Positions 7,209-13,951 of a stretch of 13,951 nucleotides of DNA are shown here, one piece after another. The DNA lies in contig CAMGSV010000044.1 of the NCBI GenBank assembly GCA_946061495.1, positions 1 through 13,951 on the forward strand. The letters are read 5' to 3'. The notes under the pieces were generated by a model. It searched no databases and had not been told where the DNA came from. It saw nothing but the letters and a program-made list of their open reading frames with translations. The position numbers were made by a program, and so were the translations under genes. Numbering within the stretch: position 1 is the stretch's first letter; each line of letters starts with the position of its first letter. Origin of the DNA: an uncultured Spirochaetales bacterium. Its GTDB lineage: Bacteria; Spirochaetota; Spirochaetia; Treponematales; Treponemataceae.

Positions 7209-7214
7209 TATAAA
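7209..7214 (+). promoter_or_regulatory. Possible -10 box just before cheR
   Basis: TATAAA ends 8 nt before the cheR ATG, with a weak -35 candidate TTTACA (7188-7193) at a short 15-bp spacing. If used, the transcript would start almost at the start codon. Co-transcription from the phosphatase promoter is an equally good explanation. Confidence 0.25.
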
Positions 7215-7222
7215 ATGAGAGT

Positions 7223-8038
7223 ATGAGTGAACTTCTTACCAATGCTGAATTCGATTTGTTCCGTAAAGTGATTTATGCAGAGAGTGGCATAACCTTTTCC
7301 GAAACCAACCGGTCCATTCTGGACAGCCGCCTGAAGGAGCGTCTTCGTGACAAGGGGATGGCCACTGTTCAGGAGTACTACAATCTGATTATGTCCAGCA
7401 AGGAGGAGATGAAGCTTCTGTTGGATTCTGTCACGACAAACTTGACCCGCTTTTTCCGCAACCAGCCTCATTTTGACGCCTTCCAGCACTATGTCATTCC
7501 CCATCTGATGGAGCAGAAGAAGAGTTCTCCTGACAAGAAGATTCGTATTTGGAGTGCCGGCTGCTCTACTGGTGAGGAGCCCTATACCATTGCCATGATT
7601 CTGAAGGACATTCTTCCTCCTCCCTACGGCTTTGAGATTATGGCTTCCGACATCTCCTTGAAGTCCCTGATGGTGGGAAAGCAGGGGTTCTATCCAGAGT
7701 CCCGCATTACCGGAGTGCCGGACAAGTACCTGCACCGCTTCTTCACCAAGACACCCGAGGGTTATCAGGTGAATGCTGATGTCATGAGCACCATTCGCTT
7801 CGACTACCACAACCTGAAGCACATGCCCACAACACGGAACCTGGACATTGTGTTCTGCCGTAATGTGTTGATTTATTTTGATGAGGCGGCGCAGCTGGAG
7901 GTGATCAACCATTTCTGGGAGGCCATGGCACCCCACTCCTATCTGTATATTGGACATTCTGAGTCGCTGTTCGGCATGAGGACAAAGTTTGAATTCCTCA
8001 AGACGGACTGGGCTTGTTTATATCAGAAAAATATTTAG
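7223..8038 (+). CDS. cheR: Chemotaxis protein methyltransferase CheR
   Basis: A 271-residue S-adenosylmethionine-dependent enzyme that methylates glutamates of chemoreceptors. An all-helical N-terminal domain (about 1-75) ends in TTNLTRFFRN (71-80). The SAM-binding motif is WSAGCSTGEEPYT (110-122). The beta-subdomain that can dock receptor tails lies at about 163-196. DIVFCRNVLIYFD (208-220) and GHSESL (244-249) complete the fold. Length is normal. The start codon has no well-spaced Shine-Dalgarno site: only GAGAG one base upstream. A TATAAA hexamer ends 8 nt before it. cheB follows after 26 bp, and the two act as the opposing arms of receptor adaptation. Confidence 0.96.
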   Translation: MSELLTNAEFDLFRKVIYAESGITFSETNRSILDSRLKERLRDKGMATVQEYYNLIMSSKEEMKLLLDSVTTNLTRFFRNQPHFDAFQHYVIPHLMEQKKSSPDKKIRIWSAGCSTGEEPYTIAMILKDILPPPYGFEIMASDISLKSLMVGKQGFYPESRITGVPDKYLHRFFTKTPEGYQVNADVMSTIRFDYHNLKHMPTTRNLDIVFCRNVLIYFDEAAQLEVINHFWEAMAPHSYLYIGHSESLFGMRTKFEFLKTDWACLYQKNI

Positions 8039-8064
8039 TTTGATTACAATAACTTGGAGAGACC

Positions 8065-9261
8065 ATGGATTCGTCAGATGTCAGAGTTCTTATTGTGGAT
8101 GATTCTGCATTGATGCGGAATCTCATATCCAAAATCATAGAACAAACTCCTGGCCTTGTGATTGCAGGCAAGGCCATGAACGGTGAATTTGCCTTGGAGC
8201 ATATTCCAGGATGCCGTCCTGATGTCATTGTGCTGGATATTGAGATGCCTGTGATGAACGGGCTGGAATTCCTGTTGGAAAAGAAGCGGCGGGGCATTGA
8301 TATTCCGGTTATTATGCTTTCGAGCCTTACCACGGAGGGGGCTGCTGTCACCATGCAGTGTCTCGAGCTGGGGGCCAGTGACTTTTTGACAAAGCCGGGG
8401 GGGGCCGGTCTTTCTGATTTGTCCTCCACTGCAAACCATTTGGCCGAGCTGCTGATTTCCTACGGTGGGACCTATGCTAGAAGCAAAGGGAGGAAGATTG
8501 CGCCTCCAAAGAGGATTGATGGGTTTCTTGCTTCCGCCTTAAGGAAAAATGATGAGGAAAGGGGTGCTCCCGCCGTCTCTCACGAGTCAAGGCCAGCAGC
8601 TCCTGCCGCCTATAGCTCCGTATTCTCTACGGTGCGTCACCCCAAGGAGCCTGTGGTGGTAAAGCCCCTGCGGGAGCCGGGCCGGATTGAGATTATTGCC
8701 ATCGGCATTTCCACTGGTGGACCCAATGCCCTACGGGAGGTGTTTAGCAAGATTGATCCCGGTCTCAAGCAGCCCATTCTTGTGGTGCAGCACATGCCCG
8801 CTGGTTTTACCGAAGAATTTGCCAATAGCCTCAACGGTATTTGCCCCTTGGAGGTGAAGGAGGCAAAGGACGGCGACCTTATCAAGGGTGGGCGTATCCT
8901 CATTGCACCCGGCAACTATCATATTTATGTGGAGCGGAAGTCCCTGGCCATGGTGGTGCGCTTGTCTGATGCACCACAACGGAACGGTCACCGGCCCTCG
9001 GCGGATGTGCTCTTCGAGTCTGTGGCCGAGCAGTATCAGAACAGGGCACTGGGGGTTATCATGACAGGTATGGGCAACGATGGCGCTGTCCAGCTGGCGG
9101 AGATGCGGCGACAGGGGGCCCATACCCTTGGGCAGGATGAGCATTCCTGTATTGTCTACGGTATGCCCAAGGTGGCCTTCGAGCTGGGCGGTGTCCAAAA
9201 GCAGGTTTCCCTACAGGATATGGCCTACGAGATCAGTCGGCTAGCCAACCAGTACCAGTAG
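8065..9261 (+). CDS. cheB: Chemotaxis response regulator protein-glutamate methylesterase CheB
   Basis: A 398-residue two-domain protein that removes methyl groups from (or deamidates) chemoreceptors when phosphorylated by CheA. Receiver domain (about 5-125): acidic pocket D12-D13, phospho-acceptor D58, S87 and K110. A long linker (about 130-205, rich in A, P, K and R) leads to the methylesterase domain with the triad S216 (GISTGGP), H243 (VQHMPAGFT) and D339 (MTGMGNDG). All key residues are intact. It is longer than the usual 350-370 because of the linker. The ATG at 8065 has GGAG 5 nt upstream. It lies 26 bp after cheR. A run of eight Gs (8397-8404) falls just after the K110 codon. Confidence 0.97.
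   Translation: MDSSDVRVLIVDDSALMRNLISKIIEQTPGLVIAGKAMNGEFALEHIPGCRPDVIVLDIEMPVMNGLEFLLEKKRRGIDIPVIMLSSLTTEGAAVTMQCLELGASDFLTKPGGAGLSDLSSTANHLAELLISYGGTYARSKGRKIAPPKRIDGFLASALRKNDEERGAPAVSHESRPAAPAAYSSVFSTVRHPKEPVVVKPLREPGRIEIIAIGISTGGPNALREVFSKIDPGLKQPILVVQHMPAGFTEEFANSLNGICPLEVKEAKDGDLIKGGRILIAPGNYHIYVERKSLAMVVRLSDAPQRNGHRPSADVLFESVAEQYQNRALGVIMTGMGNDGAVQLAEMRRQGAHTLGQDEHSCIVYGMPKVAFELGGVQKQVSLQDMAYEISRLANQYQ
8397..8404 (+). repeat. G8 homopolymer inside cheB
   Basis: Eight consecutive Gs encode part of Pro-Gly-Gly-Ala at the end of the receiver domain. It is the longest G run I see in the window. Gaining one G puts a TGA five codons past the tract. Losing one puts a TGA about 16 codons on. 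Either leaves only the receiver. Confidence 0.9.
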
Positions 9262-9266
9262 CTACA

Positions 9267-9716
9267 TCACAGGGGGCAGCTTTCGAATCCTGTCTGGTCG
9301 TTGTGGATGACGGCTGTCACCTGGGGCTTTGACAGCTTGAGCAGGGTTTTTGACAGGAGGAAGATGAGTCCGGTGGTCAGCCCCAGCATCAGCAGCAGGC
9401 CCCCCGCCCGCATGGCTTCTGTAGGCTCTTTTCCCAAGGCTATGGCCACGGGGTCCGCCAGAAAGAAGCCCGCCACGGCTCCCAGAATGGGGAGCAGCAG
9501 GGAGAAGATGCCCTGGGTCAGCTGGATGGAGGCGGGGGCCTCGATTTTCACCACGTCTCCCGGGTGCAGGTCTAGATTACGGGGATTCGTGGCCAAGAAG
9601 AGCGTTCCCCGCTTGGCGCAGGTGGGGCTGTTGCAGTTGATGCAGGTGTCGCTCAGCAGGGGTATGACCGAAGCGATCCCGTCCTTATACCGTACAATAC
9701 ATCCTTTGTCACGCAT
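9267..9716 (-). CDS. RseC-like membrane protein (SoxR-reducing system RseC/MucC family)
   Basis: A 149-residue inner-membrane protein. A short cytoplasmic N-terminal region with cysteines C6, C25, C28 and C33 (CINCNSPTC) is followed by a small beta-rich stretch (HPGDVVKIEAP, 51-61) and two transmembrane segments (about 66-90 and 104-125). This is the RseC/MucC layout, linked in enterobacteria to sigma-E control and to reduction of SoxR together with Rsx/Rnf. No rnf, soxR or sigma-E gene is in the window, so the role here is open. The ATG at 9716 is preferred over an upstream in-frame ATG at 9818. It has AGGGAG six bases before it and begins MRDKGCIV, and its first bases overlap the end of the TPR gene by 8 bp, implying translational coupling. 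It is the last gene of the operon. Confidence 0.8.
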   Translation of the reverse strand: MRDKGCIVRYKDGIASVIPLLSDTCINCNSPTCAKRGTLFLATNPRNLDLHPGDVVKIEAPASIQLTQGIFSLLLPILGAVAGFFLADPVAIALGKEPTEAMRAGGLLLMLGLTTGLIFLLSKTLLKLSKPQVTAVIHNDQTGFESCPL

Positions 9717-10242
9717 AGTAGTCTCCCTGTTTGATGGATTTGAGCCGTGCGTCGCATTCTGCGGCGGCGATGGTATTTCCCAGTTCCTGGTAGGTGTCCC
9801 TGAGATTGTACACCGCATCGTAGTAGTTGGGGTCTATAGTGACTGCGTGCTCGAAAGCTTCGCAGGCACTCTCATAGTCCCCCTGAGTAAAGTATATTAC
9901 TCCACTGTTGTTCCATAAATGGGCGTTCCGCATGTTTATTTCCAAGCCCTGGGCACAGAAGGTGAGGGCCTCCTGATGCTCTCCCAAGAGAAAGCAGATG
10001 TGGGCCAGGGTTTCTATGATATCCAGATCCTCGCTGTTGATTTTGTAGGCGGTGAGCAATGCGTCCTTGGACAACTGCATCATGCCGGCATCACGGTAGG
10101 TGATGCCTAGGTTGTACCACAGCAATACATTGTCCCTGGCCATGGTGATGGCTCGTTTGAAGCAGGCTATGGCCTCCACGTACTCCCCATGGGAGGCCAG
10201 CTCGATGGCCTGATAATTCAGTGACTCAGGGTTTTCTCTCAT
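9709..10242 (-). CDS. Tetratricopeptide repeat protein
   Basis: A 177-residue protein made almost wholly of about five TPR units (about residues 7-40, 41-74, 75-108, 109-142 and 143-170), with the W/L/G/Y/A pattern clear in LWYNLGITYRDAG and LWNNSGVIYFTQGDY. There is no signal peptide or membrane segment, so it is probably a soluble cytoplasmic scaffold that binds another protein. The ATG at 10242 has AAGGA six bases upstream. It begins 16 bp after the polyprenyl synthetase stop and overlaps the RseC-like gene by 8 bp, so the three form one operon. The partner is unknown. Confidence 0.88.
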   Translation of the reverse strand: MRENPESLNYQAIELASHGEYVEAIACFKRAITMARDNVLLWYNLGITYRDAGMMQLSKDALLTAYKINSEDLDIIETLAHICFLLGEHQEALTFCAQGLEINMRNAHLWNNSGVIYFTQGDYESACEAFEHAVTIDPNYYDAVYNLRDTYQELGNTIAAAECDARLKSIKQGDYYA

Positions 10243-10258
10243 GTTTTTTCCTTAAAAC

Positions 10259-11317
10259 TCACCCTATGGCAGCCTTCAGCATGTTGGTGAACAGGGCGGT
10301 AATTTTTTGTGCCGCAGAGGTGCCTGGATACAGTGCCTCCACCCGCTGGCAGGCGGCATGGATCAGCTGGTGGGCGTGCTTGGAGGCAGTTTCCAGCGCA
10401 CCGCTTTCAGTGACCATGGCGATGGCCTGCTCCACTGCGGGGGAGTCCACACCCTGCAGGCGGGCACGGGTAAAGTGATCCGTGAGACGCTCCAAGTCCT
10501 GGGGATTGTGCTGCAGGTGCAGGAGAATGGGGAGGCTTTTCTTGCCCTCCACAATGTCGTCCCCCCGCTTCTTGCCCACGTTGCCGGTGGTGAGGTTGAT
10601 GACATCGTCCAGCACTTGGAATCCGATGCCGATGTCTGATGCTACCCGACCCATTTCCTGGGCTTGGGCTTCCGTGCCACCGCCGGCAATGATGCCCACC
10701 TGGGCTGCCAGAGAGGCCAGGGTGCCGGTCTTCATGCGGACCATGGCGGTGTACTCCTCCTGGGTGGGGAGGGTCTCATTGTTCCGATGCCAGGAGATGT
10801 CCATGGCCTGACCAAGATGGAGGCGGCGGAGCTCCTGGTGGTAGAGCTTGTTCAGCAAAAGCTGTGCCTCCAGATTCAAGTCAGTTTTCTGAATGCAGGA
10901 GGGGGCCACAAAGTAGAGCCAGGCGCCTGCATTCAGGGCGGTGTCCAGTCCGTAGGCAATATGGGCGGCAGGGGCTCCCCGGCGGGTGTCGGCGGCATCC
11001 TCAATGTCGTCATGGATGAGGCTGGCGGTGTGGACGAACTCAACCAGGGGAGTCAGCTGGAATGCGGTTTCTGGTGCTTCCTCTGCTCCTGCTACGGCCT
11101 GGGCGCAGAGCACCAGCATCAGGGGCCGCCAGCGCTTTCCACCCAAATGTATCAGGTGGGTGCAGGGGGCCAAGAGTGATTCGATATGGCTGGACTTGAC
11201 AGCCGGGGAAAGGTGGCCAAAGGTAAGCTGGGACCATTCTGAGGTTGGTGTGTCAGGCAGAGCCTTCTCCAGCACCAGCTCTATTTTCTGTAGCTCATGG
11301 GTAAAATCGTATTCCAT
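10259..11317 (-). CDS. Polyprenyl (isoprenyl) diphosphate synthetase
   Basis: A 352-residue trans-prenyltransferase that adds isopentenyl diphosphate units to an allylic diphosphate. GGKRWRP (59-65) binds isopentenyl diphosphate. The first aspartate-rich motif is DDIED (103-107), followed by RR (112-113). GQAMD (169-173) and KT (196-197) are conserved. The second aspartate region reads FQVLDDVIN (233-241), then GDDIVEGKKSLP. Its last position is Asn rather than Asp, as in many geranylgeranyl-type enzymes. Chain length cannot be assigned with confidence. Likely products are a farnesyl or longer precursor for the cell-wall lipid carrier. First gene of the operon with the TPR and RseC-like genes. 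The ATG at 11317 has no Shine-Dalgarno and sits 8 nt after a -10 box. Confidence 0.92.
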   Translation of the reverse strand: MEYDFTHELQKIELVLEKALPDTPTSEWSQLTFGHLSPAVKSSHIESLLAPCTHLIHLGGKRWRPLMLVLCAQAVAGAEEAPETAFQLTPLVEFVHTASLIHDDIEDAADTRRGAPAAHIAYGLDTALNAGAWLYFVAPSCIQKTDLNLEAQLLLNKLYHQELRRLHLGQAMDISWHRNNETLPTQEEYTAMVRMKTGTLASLAAQVGIIAGGGTEAQAQEMGRVASDIGIGFQVLDDVINLTTGNVGKKRGDDIVEGKKSLPILLHLQHNPQDLERLTDHFTRARLQGVDSPAVEQAIAMVTESGALETASKHAHQLIHAACQRVEALYPGTSAAQKITALFTNMLKAAIG

Positions 11318-11325
11318 AGAAAGGA

Positions 11326-11354
11326 ATTGTATCAGAATTTAGCTTTTCTGAAAA
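11326..11354 (-). promoter_or_regulatory. Promoter of the polyprenyl synthetase operon
   Basis: Minus strand: -35 TTTTCA (11349-11354), a 17-bp spacer, extended -10 TGA-TACAAT (hexamer 11326-11331). The hexamer ends 8 nt before the ATG at 11317, so transcription should begin within a base or two of the start codon. The -35 lies in a small palindrome, TTTTCTGAAAA (11344-11354). Confidence 0.55.
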
Positions 11355-11477
11355 CCATGCACGAAGGCAATGCGGGTTGATTATCCTACTCAACTCCTGT
11401 AGTATGGGGAATGTTTGTGGTGGGGGAGGTTGCAGTGGTATCTGCAATTGTTTCGGGTAATCAGAATGGTGAATTCT

Positions 11478-11486
11478 GCCGATAAT
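11478..11486 (+). promoter_or_regulatory. Possible -10 box before rlmE
   Basis: GATAAT (11481-11486) is a 5/6 match to the sigma-70 -10 and ends 9 nt before the chosen rlmE ATG. The overlapping GCCGATAA (11478-11485) matches the -10 of motility sigma factor (sigma-28) promoters. The matching -35 is poor: TAAT 16 nt upstream for sigma-28, none for sigma-70. Confidence 0.3.
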
Positions 11487-11495
11487 TTGTTTCGT

Positions 11496-12095
11496 ATGGC
11501 TGCAAACAGTTATGAAAAGCCGGATTATTGGTCTAAAAAAGCCTTTTCGGAGGGATATCCGGCCAGATCAGTGTATAAACTCAAGGAACTTGATGAGAAA
11601 TTCGGTCTTCTGAAGAAGAATTACTCTGTCCTTGATTTGGGGGCGGCGCCGGGCAGCTGGACGGTTTTTGCCCTCAGAACACTGAACGGTACCGGTCATC
11701 TCACCTCCATCGACTTGAAGCCCCTTGCAAAGGATGTGGTGGGAAGCAATCTCACCTTCATCCAGGGGGATTTGTATGATGAGGCGGTTCGTGTTCAGGC
11801 GCGGGACTTAGGTCCCTATGACTCGGTAATCTGTGATGCAGCCCCGCCCACCACCGGAAACAGGACGGTGGATACGGCTCGTTCCACAGGCTTGGTGGAG
11901 CTGGCCATCTTTTACACCCAGACGATGTTGAAGCCGGGGGGTAATTTTGTTGTGAAGATTTTTCAAGGAGGCGACCAGCAGCAGCTGCTGAAGTCCATGC
12001 GGCAGATTTTTACCACTGCCCGGGGCTTCAAGCCAGAGGCTTGTCGTACCGAGTCCTTCGAAACATACTTGGTGGGACTGGATAAAAAGGGTTAG
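11496..12095 (+). CDS. rlmE: 23S rRNA 2'-O-methyltransferase RlmE (FtsJ/RrmJ)
   Basis: A 199-residue SAM-dependent enzyme that methylates a uridine of 23S rRNA late in ribosome assembly. The SAM motif is DLGAAPGSW (47-55). The catalytic set K28, D114 (CDAAPPTTG), K154 (FVVKIFQG) and E189 (SFETYLVG) matches the family K-D-K-E. Length is close to the 209 residues of the E. coli enzyme. I chose the ATG at 11496, giving MAANSYEKPDYW, since the extra residues from an ATG at 11466 or a TTG at 11415 do not look like the family. None of these starts has a good Shine-Dalgarno. The M23 peptidase gene follows 9 bp later, so they are co-transcribed. Confidence 0.93.
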   Translation: MAANSYEKPDYWSKKAFSEGYPARSVYKLKELDEKFGLLKKNYSVLDLGAAPGSWTVFALRTLNGTGHLTSIDLKPLAKDVVGSNLTFIQGDLYDEAVRVQARDLGPYDSVICDAAPPTTGNRTVDTARSTGLVELAIFYTQTMLKPGGNFVVKIFQGGDQQQLLKSMRQIFTTARGFKPEACRTESFETYLVGLDKKG

Positions 12096-12104
12096 GCGGA
12101 TTGT

Positions 12105-13067
12105 ATGAAGAATAGACTGGTGATTAAATATCTCGTGATTGGCTGTGGCCTTCTGGCAGCTTTTGGTGGAGGCGTGTTGTTGTATCCTGTGGTGGAGCCT
12201 CAGATTGTGGCTGGCCAGGGCGGATTCGACAGTCCTGTTCTTCCTATGCTGGCCAATACCGAGAGTTTTCCCTTTGCGGAGGACGTCATGGTTCCTGCTG
12301 CGGACGAGGAGGTGAGCGAGGATTTAAGCCCGGCTCTTTCCTATACCGCCTACCGAATTAAACAAGGTGATATGATTGGTGTTATCGCCGAGGAATTCAA
12401 TCTGACACAGGACACCCTCATCAGTGTAAACAATATCAGGAAGACACGGTTGATTCAGCCGGGCCAGTATCTGAAGATTCCCTCCATGCCTGGAATCCTC
12501 TACACTGTCCGTGAGGACGGGGAGACCCTGGGGAACATTGCACAAAAATATGAGATTTCAGAGGACAAGTGTGCCCAAGTGAACAATCTTGCTCTAGAGG
12601 TGGCTCTTTCTGCCGGAACCACCCTCTTCCTGCCCGATGCGGAGCTGGATTGGGTGACGCGCCAGGAAATCAACGGCGACTTGTTCCAGCGTCCTCTCAA
12701 GGGCCGCTACTATTTCTCCTCATACTTTGGCTGGCGGAAGAATCCCTTTACCGGCGCCCGTACCTACCATGGTGGCATCGACATGGCGGCCAACACTGGC
12801 ACTGCAGTGTATGCGGCTCTGGAGGGAACGGTCATTGAGGCGGGATACAACAACACCTACGGAAATTACGTGGTCATCCGGCACCATTCCGGCTACCAGA
12901 CCTTGTACGGCCACCTGAACACCATCAATACGAAGCGGGGCCACTATGTCTACACCAACACAAAGATTGGTACCGTGGGCAGTACCGGTATGAGTACCGG
13001 TCCCCACCTCCATTTTGCCGTCTACAAGAACGGAAAGGGCGTGAATCCTCAGAATTTGTGGAATTAA
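12105..13067 (+). CDS. LysM-domain M23 metallopeptidase
   Basis: A 320-residue envelope protein predicted to cut peptidoglycan cross-links. An N-terminal hydrophobic segment (about 6-28) exports or anchors it. A linker rich in acidic residues and Pro follows, then two LysM peptidoglycan-binding modules (about 82-126 and 132-177), and a C-terminal M23 domain (about 203-316). Zinc and catalytic residues are complete: H222 and D226 (HGGID), H270 (LYGH), and H301/H303 (HLHF), so it should be an active enzyme and not a degenerate activator. VIGC (11-14) resembles a lipobox, but the hydrophobic core continues past it. It follows rlmE by 9 bp. Initiation probably depends on coupling, since only GGCGGA lies nearby. 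Confidence 0.93.
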   Translation: MKNRLVIKYLVIGCGLLAAFGGGVLLYPVVEPQIVAGQGGFDSPVLPMLANTESFPFAEDVMVPAADEEVSEDLSPALSYTAYRIKQGDMIGVIAEEFNLTQDTLISVNNIRKTRLIQPGQYLKIPSMPGILYTVREDGETLGNIAQKYEISEDKCAQVNNLALEVALSAGTTLFLPDAELDWVTRQEINGDLFQRPLKGRYYFSSYFGWRKNPFTGARTYHGGIDMAANTGTAVYAALEGTVIEAGYNNTYGNYVVIRHHSGYQTLYGHLNTINTKRGHYVYTNTKIGTVGSTGMSTGPHLHFAVYKNGKGVNPQNLWN

Positions 13068-13090
13068 GGCTGGCATTCACCTTTTTGCTG

Positions 13091-13099
13091 TGATACACT
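13091..13099 (+). promoter_or_regulatory. Extended -10 promoter directly before the lysR-type gene
   Basis: TGATACACT: TG-A followed by the hexamer TACACT (13094-13099), with CTGGCA (13070-13075) 18 bp upstream as a weak -35. The hexamer ends 6 nt before the ATG at 13106, so the predicted first transcribed base is the A of the start codon. Confidence 0.45.
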
Positions 13100-13105
13100 A
13101 TTTCT

Positions 13106-13951
13106 ATGAATCTAAAGCACCTGTCGTGGTTCATAGAGCTGGCTAAAAACAAGCACTTTACCAAGACTGCCCAAAAGTTGTATATGGATCAGTCCACCCT
13201 CAGCAAGGGAATCCGAGCATTGGAGGATGATCTGGGAGTTTCCCTCATCGACAGGACCGCCAATGTGTTCCGTCTCACCTCCCACGGCGAGGTGCTCTAC
13301 AAGCTTGGTGGCGAGACCCTGGAAAAGGTGGAGGATTCCTTGAATTTTCTGCGGGACTCCACGGCGGTATTTACCGGAGGTGTTGTCCGCATTGGCATCC
13401 CGCCTGTCATCAGCACCGCCTTCTTTGCCGATGTCATCGCTGAATTCGAGAAGGCCCATCCCTCCATCCGCCTGGATGTACTGGAGATTGGTGCAAATAT
13501 CGTCAAGGAAAAGCTGGACTCCGGCGAGATTGACATCGGCATCGTGATTCTTCCCATTGCCAGCGGAAACTACGATGTCCACGTGCTCTACGAGAGTGAC
13601 AATGTGCTGGTGGTGAGCAAGGATCATCCTTTGGCAAAGCAGGACCGTGTGGCCTTTGCAGAGCTGCGGAATGAGCCCATGCTGTCCTTGGACTCCTCCT
13701 ACATGTTGTACAACCGCATTGTGTCCCTGTGCAATACGGCAGGCTTTGAGCCACGGTTCAAGCTTTTGAGCTCCCAGTGGGACATGATTGCCCGCATGTG
13801 CGAGCTGAACTATGGCGTGGCTATCTTGCCCCGTCCCATCCTGTCGCACTTCCACTCAAAGAAAATTCGCCTGCTGACCCTTTGCGAGCCTGATTTTCCA
13901 TGGGATATTGCCATGATTGTGCGACGGGACAAGTACATCACCTCCGCCATC
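13106..13951 (+). CDS. LysR-family transcriptional regulator (3' end beyond window)
   Basis: Open for 282 codons to the right edge with no stop, so partial. Perhaps 10-20 residues are missing if it has the usual 290-300. The N-terminal winged helix-turn-helix (about 1-60) is clear: MNLKHLSWFIELA, FTKTAQKLYMDQSTLSKGIRALEDDLG and LIDRTANVFRLTSHGE. The effector-binding domain begins near GGVVRIGIPPV (about 91) and shows the paired alpha/beta subdomains of the family. The effector and target are unknown. LysR genes are usually divergent from their target, but the gene upstream here is co-oriented, so a target would lie elsewhere or to the right. No Shine-Dalgarno is present. The ATG lies 6 nt after a -10 box. 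Confidence 0.92.
   Translation, partial: MNLKHLSWFIELAKNKHFTKTAQKLYMDQSTLSKGIRALEDDLGVSLIDRTANVFRLTSHGEVLYKLGGETLEKVEDSLNFLRDSTAVFTGGVVRIGIPPVISTAFFADVIAEFEKAHPSIRLDVLEIGANIVKEKLDSGEIDIGIVILPIASGNYDVHVLYESDNVLVVSKDHPLAKQDRVAFAELRNEPMLSLDSSYMLYNRIVSLCNTAGFEPRFKLLSSQWDMIARMCELNYGVAILPRPILSHFHSKKIRLLTLCEPDFPWDIAMIVRRDKYITSAI

Noticed and set aside
10595..10620. DDVIN in the polyprenyl synthetase as an inactivating change
   Set aside because: Asn at this position is common in geranylgeranyl-type synthases, and all other motifs are intact.
11415..11495. Longer rlmE starting at TTG 11415 or ATG 11466
   Set aside because: The added residues do not resemble the family N-terminus, and no ribosome site supports either start.

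Overview
The window is ordinary chromosomal DNA from a bacterium that has RNase Y, an MCP/CheR/CheB chemotaxis set, RlmE, an RseC-like membrane protein and a LysM-M23 peptidase. Coding DNA is fairly GC-rich and the gaps between genes are AT-rich. RNase Y together with RlmE and RseC argues against most Proteobacteria and most Firmicutes. It fits a spirochaete, most likely a Treponema relative. That placement is inferred from gene content, with moderate confidence.

Layout. 1-319 has no gene: it holds five exact-length 22-bp tandem repeats, a 70-nt region that can fold as a three-way junction, and a strong terminator for the leftward RNase Y gene (rny, 320-1852). Across a 261-bp divergent gap, a citrate synthase gene (2114-3472) and an M29 metallo-aminopeptidase gene (3528-4703) run rightward and are probably co-transcribed. 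A methyl-accepting chemotaxis protein (4833-6497) runs leftward and ends at its own terminator. Divergent from it lie a low-molecular-weight tyrosine phosphatase (6690-7154), cheR (7223-8038) and cheB (8065-9261). Five bases after cheB, and convergent with it, comes a leftward operon of polyprenyl synthetase, TPR protein and RseC-like protein (11317 down to 9267). Divergent from that operon are rlmE (11496-12095) and a LysM/M23 peptidase gene (12105-13067). A LysR-type regulator begins at 13106 and runs off the right edge.

How the genes fit together. The middle block supplies a transmembrane chemoreceptor and the methylation/demethylation pair that adapts it. The receptor ends in a CheR-docking-like pentapeptide. 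The flanking blocks are housekeeping: RNA turnover, citrate synthesis, peptide degradation, isoprenoid chain synthesis, 23S rRNA methylation and cell-wall remodelling.

No clearly new multi-gene system is visible. The observations most worth following are: the 22-bp array; a repeated palindrome around the rny/citrate synthase promoters; a G8 tract in cheB where a one-base slip would leave a stand-alone receiver; perfect palindromes over the mcp and phosphatase promoters; and several genes whose start codon lies 6-9 nt after a -10 box with no usable Shine-Dalgarno, suggesting leaderless transcripts.
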